A DNA stretch of 64,000 nt from NCBI RefSeq assembly GCF_024710765.1, contig NZ_JANJUE010000116.1, positions 1 through 64,000 of the forward strand, read 5' to 3'. The DNA is from Pseudoxanthomonas sp. Lineage in GTDB: Bacteria > Pseudomonadota > Gammaproteobacteria > Xanthomonadales > Xanthomonadaceae. Below, piece after piece: positions 41,301-46,980 of this stretch. Both the position numbers and the translations under genes were made by a program. Positions within the stretch are counted from its first letter, which is position 1. Each line of letters starts with the position of its first letter. The notes beneath the pieces were generated by a model that was not told the DNA's origin, did not search any database, and saw only the letters and a list, made by a program, of their open reading frames with translations.

Positions 41301-44247
41301 AGCGCAGCGGGTCGTCCAGGGTGAAGCGGGTCTGGCCGGCCGGATACACCGCCACCTTGCCCTGCTGCAGATCGATGGCCGGCACGGTCACGTCGAAGGT
41401 GGCCGTCTTGCTGTTGTTGGAGCGCGCGGCGGCGTCGTTGCAGGCGCTGGACAGCTGCACCGGCGTGGTCGAGGTCTCGGTGCGGTACTCGCAGTAGGCC
41501 GGATTGAGCGCCACGCTGGCCGTGTTGGTGGCGTTCGGATACAGCACGCTGCCGGAGGCGCCGGACAGGTTGCCGGGCTTCTTGATGCGCGCGCGGATGG
41601 TGATCGTGTGGGTTTCGTACCGCGCCACGACGCCGTCGTTCGTACAGGAGATCGCGCCGGTCGCGTAGTTGCTGGCCGAGCAGTTCATCGCGGCGTTCGC
41701 CGTCGTCACCTCGACGATCTCGTAGGCCGGATCGGTCAGGGTCGGCGTGCCGGTGGACAGGTTGTCGGTGACGGTGATCCCGTGGATCGGAATGGGATCC
41801 GGTCCCAGGTTCTGCGTGGTGAGGGTGAAGCTCATCACCTGCCCCACCGCCGGCGTCGTCGGATTCGCGACCTTGGTAGTCAGCGCGACGTCCATGCGCG
41901 GCGTCACCACGACGCGGGCGTCGTCCTGCAGGGTGCCGCTGAGGATGGCGTTGGGCGAGGTCAGCGTCGCGGTGTTGTCCAGGTTGCCGCTGCCTACCGG
42001 GCGCATCACCGCCAAGCGCACGACGATGGTCTCGCCCGCCGGCACGTTGCTGAACGTGCAGGCCAGGTTGGGATTGCCCGCGGCGAGCGTGGCCGGGCAA
42101 CTGCCGGTTGCGCCGCCGGTGACGCTGGTCGTGATCGACACCGCCGGCGTGCGATGCGCCGGGGCCGGCGCGCCGGGACTGTTGAAGTTGATGATGCCGG
42201 GCAGGTTGTCGACCAGCCGCAGGGTCGGAATCGTCTGCTGCGACGGGTTCACCGCGGTGGTCGGGGTGGTGATGGTGATGCGCCAGTACAGGGTGTCGGC
42301 GTCGCCCGCCAGCGTCGGACCGTCGCCGACCGCATCGAACCAGGCCGAGCCGTTGACCGAGGATTCCTTGACCACGTTGACCACGGCGCTGCCGCTGATG
42401 ATCGGTGTGGCGTTCAAGCCGTTGCCAGCGTCGGCGCAATCATTGCCGGTGCGTCCGCCATCGGCGGGGCTCGGGCCGGCGCTGGCGCCCAGGCCCAGCG
42501 CATCCAGTGCGCGCGTGCCGGTGCAGGCGCGGTTGCTCAGCTCGATGGGCGTGCTGCCCAGCGCGCCCACGGTGGTGCGGAACTGCACCTGCGTGCTGGC
42601 GCTGCGCGCCAGTACGCCATCCGCCGTGGTCTGGCATTCGATCCGGGTCGTGCGGTTGCTGTCGCCGACGAAGGCCGGCGGCGTGACACCCGTTGTCGCC
42701 GAGCATGTCCAGCCCGCGGTGAGCGCCGTGACCAGCCCGCCCGCCACTTCCTCCGGTCGCGCGTAGTCGACCACGCGCAGCGGGCTGGCGACCGTGTAGG
42801 TGGCATCGTGCGTGCTGCCACTGTCGTTGGTCACCGTCACCGTCGTGGTGATGGTGTCGCCCGGCGCGATCGCACCGCTGCCGGGATTCTTAGCCTTGGT
42901 GGCGCGCAGATCGGCGAAGGGCTCGGCGACCTGGAACGGCAGCAGCACGCTGTTGTTGCCGAGATTGGCGTCGCCCATGCCGGCGGGCGGATCGACCACG
43001 ACCGGGAACTGGCCGTCGGTGGCGCTGGTCGGCATGGTCAACGGCAGCGTGAACGGCTGCGAGCCGTTCACCGCCACCGTGCCGGTGGTGCAGGTCACCC
43101 GGGTGCCGGTGTAGGTGTTGCCGCCCACCGTCAGCGACTGGCCGGTCTGCGCGGTGCAGCCGGCCGGCAAGGTGCCGATGTCGAATCCGGCCGGAATGAT
43201 CGTGCTCACGGTACCGCCGGTCGAGGACTGCGGTCCGTTGTTGCGGAAACGGATCACCAGGTTCTGGGTCGCGCCGGTCGCCTGGTAGCTCGCCGGGAAG
43301 GTGCCCTGCGCCTGGATGTCGGTGCCCGGCACCGCGGTATAGGGCACGTTGGCGCTGTTGTTGCCGCTGTCGGTGTCCAGGTAACTGGCGTTGGCCGAGG
43401 CGATCGACGCTTCGTTGGTGAACGAACCGTTGGTGCCCTGGGTGCCGATCACGGTGATCGTGCTGGCTCCCAGGTCGGCGATCGTGAATGGACCGCTGTA
43501 GGTGCAGGTCAGCCGGCGCGTGCTGTTGGCGTTGGCGACCGAGTTGCAGGTGGGCGTCAGCGGACCGGAGAAGGTCCGGTTGGTGAGATTGAAGTCGGTG
43601 CTGGTGCCCGGCAGGTTGTCGGTGACGATGATCGATGCGCCCGCGGGCACATCGGTGCCGCTGCTGATGCCGGGAGTGAGCTGGAACTGCACCTGGCTGC
43701 CCGATACCACCGGACCGGCCGCGGGCGTGGTGCGGGTCTTGCCCACCCGCAGATCGCCGCTGTTGCGCACCTCCGCCGACACCGTCGCCGGCGGCGGCGC
43801 GGTACCGGTGGCGGTCAGGTTGAAGCCGCCGACGGCCTGTCCGCGCACCTGGAAGGTGATCGTGCCGCTGGCGCCCGTGGTGCCGTTCGGTACCGCGCAC
43901 ACCAGGTTGGGGGCGGTGTAGGTGCAGCCGGCCGGCAGGTTGGCCGGTTCTACCGCGAGCTGGCTGGGAATCAGGATGCTGATGGTGTCGCCGGTCGTGT
44001 TCGACGTGCGCGACCAGTGAACGTCGATATCGGCGGTCATGCCCAGGCCGATATCCGGCGGCGACTCGACCGAAGTGGCGACCACCGCGGCCTGCGCCAG
44101 CGGTGCGAACAGCAGCGTCGTCAGCAACGCGCCCCAACGGGAAACACATGTCGCACGGCCCGCTGATTTCCGGTTCCGATGCTCCGCACAAAACCCAGCC
44201 GCCAGCGACACGCCACCGGCGTTCGCCTTCTCGTCCTGCTTGTACAC
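35389..44247 (-). CDS. Giant surface protein with DUF11 and SdrD/Cna-B-like repeats
   Basis: About 2950 residues. After a signal-like segment (RWGALLTTLLFAPLAQA) come many DUF11-type units (about 44.1-40.3 kb). Then there are seven consecutive SdrD/Cna-B-like repeats (about 40.3-37.7 kb), each with a variant of GRVFLDRNDNGDQD, TTDANGDYRF and GTYTVTEPQQP. More DUF11 and B-type domains follow, and a distinctive C-terminal domain with VFVDCNVNHVQDKEELGIPG. No LPXTG, autotransporter barrel or T1SS tail is present, so export probably depends on the neighbouring outer-membrane protein. The start is uncertain: the GTG at 44247 has AGGGGA seven bases upstream, and the frame opens at an ATG at 44334. 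The function is unknown; adhesion is plausible. Confidence 0.88.
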   Translation of the reverse strand: MYKQDEKANAGGVSLAAGFCAEHRNRKSAGRATCVSRWGALLTTLLFAPLAQAAVVATSVESPPDIGLGMTADIDVHWSRTSNTTGDTISILIPSQLAVEPANLPAGCTYTAPNLVCAVPNGTTGASGTITFQVRGQAVGGFNLTATGTAPPPATVSAEVRNSGDLRVGKTRTTPAAGPVVSGSQVQFQLTPGISSGTDVPAGASIIVTDNLPGTSTDFNLTNRTFSGPLTPTCNSVANANSTRRLTCTYSGPFTIADLGASTITVIGTQGTNGSFTNEASIASANASYLDTDSGNNSANVPYTAVPGTDIQAQGTFPASYQATGATQNLVIRFRNNGPQSSTGGTVSTIIPAGFDIGTLPAGCTAQTGQSLTVGGNTYTGTRVTCTTGTVAVNGSQPFTLPLTMPTSATDGQFPVVVDPPAGMGDANLGNNSVLLPFQVAEPFADLRATKAKNPGSGAIAPGDTITTTVTVTNDSGSTHDATYTVASPLRVVDYARPEEVAGGLVTALTAGWTCSATTGVTPPAFVGDSNRTTRIECQTTADGVLARSASTQVQFRTTVGALGSTPIELSNRACTGTRALDALGLGASAGPSPADGGRTGNDCADAGNGLNATPIISGSAVVNVVKESSVNGSAWFDAVGDGPTLAGDADTLYWRITITTPTTAVNPSQQTIPTLRLVDNLPGIINFNSPGAPAPAHRTPAVSITTSVTGGATGSCPATLAAGNPNLACTFSNVPAGETIVVRLAVMRPVGSGNLDNTATLTSPNAILSGTLQDDARVVVTPRMDVALTTKVANPTTPAVGQVMSFTLTTQNLGPDPIPIHGITVTDNLSTGTPTLTDPAYEIVEVTTANAAMNCSASNYATGAISCTNDGVVARYETHTITIRARIKKPGNLSGASGSVLYPNATNTASVALNPAYCEYRTETSTTPVQLSSACNDAAARSNNSKTATFDVTVPAIDLQQGKVAVYPAGQTRFTLDDPLRYRFSIRNAGPSRAEEVEMTDILTVPAGFTLQQSGNAANVNAAPASAGYSLVNKPVQCSQSAANANVVCRLGATPADSFLDAGQEVNFEVVMTLNGTATGPVVFGNRAYVCADETNTYESSGRCTDDVTQAGNNIASVNSTIFPAADLELVSKTTVTPSPVDVAQPIEYSIVLRNNGAATVEKMRLIDMLPSGFEWLSGGAQAPVAVANGAATLSGPLAVSASVPAAGSDNVCFISNGVTSVTAPAQRQQITCDFGGQFPGGAGNTVTVRLYARAVPGVYDGSAAAPFDTNRTNEAQVQPGKDADGGDVSIDGNPANNNGSSEVQVRNARIGGRVFLDRNDNGDQDGTGAGADQGITGVTLVLTGTDRYGNPVNRSVTTNAAGDYQFTGLAPADAAGYTITQTQPAGYDNGLPQPNRPRPQRNGTSTGVAPAGADYATSNTAGNSVISGIVLDSGGNGVEFDFPEPRLFSLSGFVYVDLNNNNVRDAGSDAPIPGATIELLVWDAGSSAYVVEATTTTAADGSYQFTGLSPARRYAVREPLPNGYRNQPLAINPGTIGGAPCAGCAGRTSASGDGTDTIEEIELTGNGIQFNFGELATAAISGRVYLDRDDDGTQDGGEPGLPGVQIVIEGAGPDGVFGNGDDTREALTTDANGGYLYPDAIAGQNYRVTEQQPGGLANGQENSGNVINLTQLPPTGSSNNNFGELAATISGSVWLDADNDGVRDAGEPGIAGVVVTLPAGTLDVLGNPVTQAITDANGDYRFIDLPAGTYTVTEQLAQPVVGGLTTLNGTTVAGNVGGVATGTATTTGTVPSAVNNLVLPAGGHSQRNDFGETLGVSVSGRVFFDANNDGAQAGASETGIESVTLRLTGTDDSGASVTLTTTTDANGDFRFEGLRPGTYTVTEPQQPTGTSNGQTMAGTVGGTPSGTATPITTVPSAISAIDLTTPGTVSENNLFGEIPLNSAVSGRVWRDLDNDGVIDPSEQGIGSVVVRLTGTDLAGNTITREVTTQPDGGYAFTELPPGTYTVTEPEQPTGTLNGTTVPGTGGGTATPPTTAPSVIDGITLGVGEEARDNNFGEVPAGTIAGRVYNDGNNNGVVDNGEGGFPNVQVVLTGTNDLGETVNVTVTTDSEGRYRFEDLRPGTYTVTEPTQPAETLNGITTPGTIDGTSTGTATPVATTPSAISGIVLPPGGQSIDNNFGEIGDSPDLVVSKTATPTTFTVNNVGTYTIRVRNIGQQPSAGEYVVEDRLPAGLTLASTPTGAGWVCTGAAGDSRFRCASSTVLAAGATAADSIVARVRVAATAAAASPVHNAVLVEGGGENEFRTPTPEERADFEGNIDDLPACDPAITQNACRLPTPVQLAASVSGTVWFDQGSDFGLIDGGDRRLAGWTVEVVNADGSVAATTTTAADGSYAVPDLVPGVRLSIRFRDPSSGVIWGWPVSGETAAGPPAPCDADTAMGNGSASSCRSSEGGNTELSVVLAPGANLPQQSLPLNPGGVIYDAVTRSPVPGSRVTLTPIGACAGYSPEAHLLNAASGGYSVEGSSVSMTVGTEGFYQFLLAPSAPASCRFQIAVVPPAGYTFQSGMIPAETSPLTPPATPGVGHPVQTNATAPTAPVGSGTTYYLEVNLGSGVAAPVHNHIPLDPQVAPGLVITKTGDRKTVEVGDSLVYTITIRQTAGAALGTVNVVDRLPHGFTFIAGTARVDGSGIADPLGKPGPTLVFDVGSLAVGAQKVLSYRVRVGVGSQQGDGINRARAWGCSITGGCVDPNTLAPYPDGGTVPSNPAEYRVIVSGGVFADEGCVLGKVFVDCNVNHVQDKEELGIPGVRMYFEDGTWLISDSEGKYSYCGLPPKSHTLKVDASTLPVGSRLTTSSNRNLGDADSLFIDLKNGELHRADFIEGSCSNPVIEQVKARRTQGEIRAPETETGQAPLRFESKPARSPQQGTDSANQRPIVDPRTTAPSPAAGTEVQP

Positions 44248-44427
44248 GCGTTTCCCCTGTTCCGTTTCGCCGCGTGGGGGCGGCGGTTCCGCCATCGCGA
44301 ACGGATGCCGCCGCATCGGCCGGGACGGCCGCAACGGACGACGTGATTCGGATGGTGTTGGCCCACCGATGGCCGGTGGTGCCGGACGGCGCGTGTGAAA
44401 AGCATGTGCACGCCGACAGGCGCGCGC

Positions 44428-44456
44428 AGTCTAGTTTGTGACTATTATCACCTCAA
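44428..44456 (-). promoter_or_regulatory. Promoter of the giant surface-protein operon with a Clp/CRP-like palindrome
   Basis: On the minus strand TTGAGG (44451-44456) and TAGACT (44428-44433) are separated by 17 bp, a reasonable sigma-70 promoter. Between and over them lies TGTGA-CTATTA-TCACC (44437-44452), matching nine of ten defined positions of the CRP/Clp consensus. A regulator bound there would overlap the promoter. The surrounding 185 bp (44335-44519) is unusually AT-rich for this window. Confidence 0.6.
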
Positions 44457-44519
44457 TAACACAACATCACGCACACTTTCGCTGGCTCTCGAAACCTCTC
44501 GCCCGGTGCGCGGAACCCG

Positions 44520-45233
44520 TCAGCCGTTCTCCCCGAGCCACAGGTAACCATTGCCGCGAACGGCCCGCATCGGCAGTTCGCGACCGGTCTGTTTCTTCAC
44601 CCGCGTGCGCAGGCGATGCAGCAGCACTTCCAGCCGATGCGGATCGAATGCGGCCGGATCGTCGGTGAGCGCCTGGATCAGCGCGTCGCGCTGGATGGTC
44701 TGCCCGGGCTGGGCCAGCAGCGGTTGCAGGAACGCGCGCTCTCCTTCGGCCAGCACCAGTTCCACGCCGTCGGGCGTGCGCAGCTTCCAGCCGCCGGAGG
44801 TCAGCGACCACGCCGGCACCGGCTCAGAAGGGGCGATCGCGCGGCGCGTCATCGACATCCGACGCCGCAGGCTGGCGATGCCCGCGGCGAGCACGTCCAT
44901 GTCCACTGGCTTGACCAGATACAGGTCCGCGCCGGTGCTGAGGCCACGCGCCATGTCGTCGCTCCTTCCACGCGCGGTCAGCATCACGATGCCGACCGAG
45001 GCGATCTGGCGCAGGTGGCGGGCGACCGCATAGCCGTCTTCGCCAGGGAGCCCGATATCCAGCAGCACGATGTCGCAGGCCTGCACGGCCAGATGCCGGT
45101 AGAGCGCTTCGGCGCTGGCGAAACCCGAGGCCTCGAAGCCGCGCTCGATCAGTTCCGACACGATCAGTTCGCGGAGTTCATCGTCGTCTTCCGTCACCGC
45201 GATGCGGGCGGGCGTCAAGGTGGCTTCGGACAT
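44520..45233 (-). CDS. OmpR-family response regulator
   Basis: A 237-residue response regulator. The receiver domain (residues 10-125) has acidic residues TEDDDEL, the phosphoacceptor D59 in IVLLDIGLPGEDGY, and the conserved lysine in YLVKPVD. A C-terminal winged helix (about residues 140-235) has RLEVLLHRLRTRVKKQTG and RAVRGNGYLW, typical of OmpR/PhoB DNA-binding domains. The ATG at 45233 starts the real N-terminus (MSEATLTPARIAV); upstream codons in frame are not coding in character. It precedes the giant surface-protein gene by about 270 bp on the same strand. The kinase at the other end of that gene set is the probable partner. Confidence 0.93.
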   Translation of the reverse strand: MSEATLTPARIAVTEDDDELRELIVSELIERGFEASGFASAEALYRHLAVQACDIVLLDIGLPGEDGYAVARHLRQIASVGIVMLTARGRSDDMARGLSTGADLYLVKPVDMDVLAAGIASLRRRMSMTRRAIAPSEPVPAWSLTSGGWKLRTPDGVELVLAEGERAFLQPLLAQPGQTIQRDALIQALTDDPAAFDPHRLEVLLHRLRTRVKKQTGRELPMRAVRGNGYLWLGENG

Positions 45234-45403
45234 GGCATCAAGCGCGTGGGTGCCTGGATTCTTGTGATTTTGATTACGCTTGCAGCATATCGGATTCGTA
45301 GTGAGAACGGTTACCGATCGCGTCACCCGCGGCGCAGGGCACCAAAGACTCTCGCATGCTCTCCCATTCTCTCGATGGGCGACGCCCTGGCGGCTGTCCC
45401 CCA

Positions 45404-45435
45404 AAACAGAATGCCCGTCCTGGGGACGGGCATTC
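45404..45435 (-). terminator. Intrinsic terminator of the N-glycan operon
   Basis: A 12-bp perfect stem (GAATGCCCGTCC / GGACGGGCATTC) with a TGG loop, followed on the minus strand by TGTTTT. It lies 28 bp after the GH47 gene and closes the long minus-strand glycan operon. The remaining bases up to the response regulator (45234-45403) show no gene. Confidence 0.85.
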
Positions 45436-45462
45436 CGTTCGACATCGCGATGGAGCCGGGAC

Positions 45463-46956
45463 TCAATCCTTCCAGGTCTTCCGGATCGGGTGGGCTTCGG
45501 TGTTGAACACCACCGCGTCGAAATCCAGTGCGGTCTTCGGCGCGAACAACAGGTAGTAGTACTTGAAGGTCTCGGCGAACAGGAAGCTCTCCATCGAGTC
45601 GTTCTTCTCCTTGCTACGCACGTCCTTCAACGCGGCGAAACCATGCTCGGTGCGGGTGTTGCGGACGAAGTCCTCGAAGAACTCCTTGCCCATCCCGCGA
45701 TAGCGCGCATCGCCGGTGTAATGATGCAGGTAGTACGCAGACTCGACGATCTCCGGCCGCAGCGGATAACCCGGCGAGGTCACTTCCATCTTCGCGTAGT
45801 CAATCGCCTCCGGCTCGATGCCGTGCAGGCGCCACATCTTCAGGCCGGATTCCTGCAGGCGCTTGGCGCGCTCCAGATCGCCGCCGAAAGCGAGCAGGCC
45901 CGGCATGAACGCGTCCAGCGCGCCGTAGGTGGTCTGGGTACGCTTGCCGGTGTTCATGTCGGCATAGCCGTACCACAGCTCGCCCTCGCGCACTTCATCG
46001 GCCAGGTACTGGTTGACCGGGCCGATGCTCTCGTCCCACATGCGCTTGCAGTCGGCGTCGCCGAACAGCTTCCAGCACTTGAACAGGTACTCGTAGTAGG
46101 AATCGATGCCGCCGGCGATGTGGCTGGTGGGATTGGTCCACTCGCCGGTTTCGATGTTGATGTTCAGGCCCACCAGGCCGATCTTCGAGCGGCGGTTGAA
46201 GGTTTCCACCAGCGCCCGCTTGGCCTTGTCGTAGTAGATCGGATTGCCGGTCAGCTTGCTCAGCGCGCCGAACTCGATCAGCAGGGTACCGGTCTCGGCC
46301 GGATTGCTGATATTGCCGCGGACTTTGCCGGTGCGCAGGTTGACATGGGTGTACGGCAGGCCGGTCTTGCTCTCGAACACCGGCAGCAGGCGCTTGCCCA
46401 GATCCTCGGCCAGCTTCAGCAGGCGTTCGTCGCCACTGAGCTGGTAACCCGAGATCAGGCCGCCAAGCAGGCGGATGGTGATCTCGAAGTTCTGCACGTC
46501 CATGTCGTGGTCGAACGAGAGCTCGGTGGCGATCAGTTCGCGCGCTTCCGCCGCTTCCTTGTCCAGGCCGAGCAGGATCAGGGTGTCCAGCGCGTCCACC
46601 GGCGACATCAGCAGCGACTTCTCGTACCAGTCGCGCGGCTGGCCGCTGATCGGCTTGAGATCATCGTGTCCCTTGGCGAACTGCATGTAGCCCTGCCAGG
46701 CGTGGCGGGTTTCGGCCTTGACCTGTTCGGCCAGGCGCGCGGCCTCGGTCTCGTCCACCGCCGGCACGTCCGCGTTCGCGGCCTTGGCCGCCGGCGCCGA
46801 TGTTCCGGTGGCCGCGGGCATGGCCGTTTCGGTCTCGGGTTTCTGGCTGCAGGCGGTGCCGGCCAACAAGGTCAATGCCATCACTACCGCGCCGGCCAGG
46901 CGCTGGCCACGCAGGGCGCGACGGGAGGGATTCGTCGGGTTCGATACGTCGTGCAT
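45463..46956 (-). CDS. GH47 family alpha-1,2-mannosidase, probably exported
   Basis: A 497-residue protein with a signal peptide (LAGAVVMALTLLAGTAC). A cysteine at the end might be lipidated, although the lipobox is weak. It is followed by a Ser/Thr/Ala/Pro-rich linker and an (alpha/alpha)7 class I mannosidase domain. Family-typical segments are SPVDALDTLILLGLDKEA, FEITIRLLGGLISGYQLSGD, GLPYTHVNLRTGKV, HIAGGIDSYYEYLFKCWKL and YPLRPEIVESAYYLHHYTGD, and a threonine near the end (FNTEAHP) supplies the calcium site. GH47 enzymes are mainly eukaryotic but occur in some bacteria such as Caulobacter. It would trim alpha-1,2 mannose from high-mannose N-glycans. Confidence 0.93.
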   Translation of the reverse strand: MHDVSNPTNPSRRALRGQRLAGAVVMALTLLAGTACSQKPETETAMPAATGTSAPAAKAANADVPAVDETEAARLAEQVKAETRHAWQGYMQFAKGHDDLKPISGQPRDWYEKSLLMSPVDALDTLILLGLDKEAAEARELIATELSFDHDMDVQNFEITIRLLGGLISGYQLSGDERLLKLAEDLGKRLLPVFESKTGLPYTHVNLRTGKVRGNISNPAETGTLLIEFGALSKLTGNPIYYDKAKRALVETFNRRSKIGLVGLNINIETGEWTNPTSHIAGGIDSYYEYLFKCWKLFGDADCKRMWDESIGPVNQYLADEVREGELWYGYADMNTGKRTQTTYGALDAFMPGLLAFGGDLERAKRLQESGLKMWRLHGIEPEAIDYAKMEVTSPGYPLRPEIVESAYYLHHYTGDARYRGMGKEFFEDFVRNTRTEHGFAALKDVRSKEKNDSMESFLFAETFKYYYLLFAPKTALDFDAVVFNTEAHPIRKTWKD

Positions 46957-46980
46957 GGGAGTTCCTCTTTGCGGAGAACG

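Noticed and set aside
35626-44166. A 2846-codon open frame on the plus strand opposite the giant surface-protein gene, and a 1305-codon one at 31853-35770.
   Set aside because: They mirror the minus-strand genes codon by codon; the GC-rich third positions of repeat-containing genes keep the complementary frame open. The translations are rich in H, Q, R and V with no domain, signal peptide or ribosome site.
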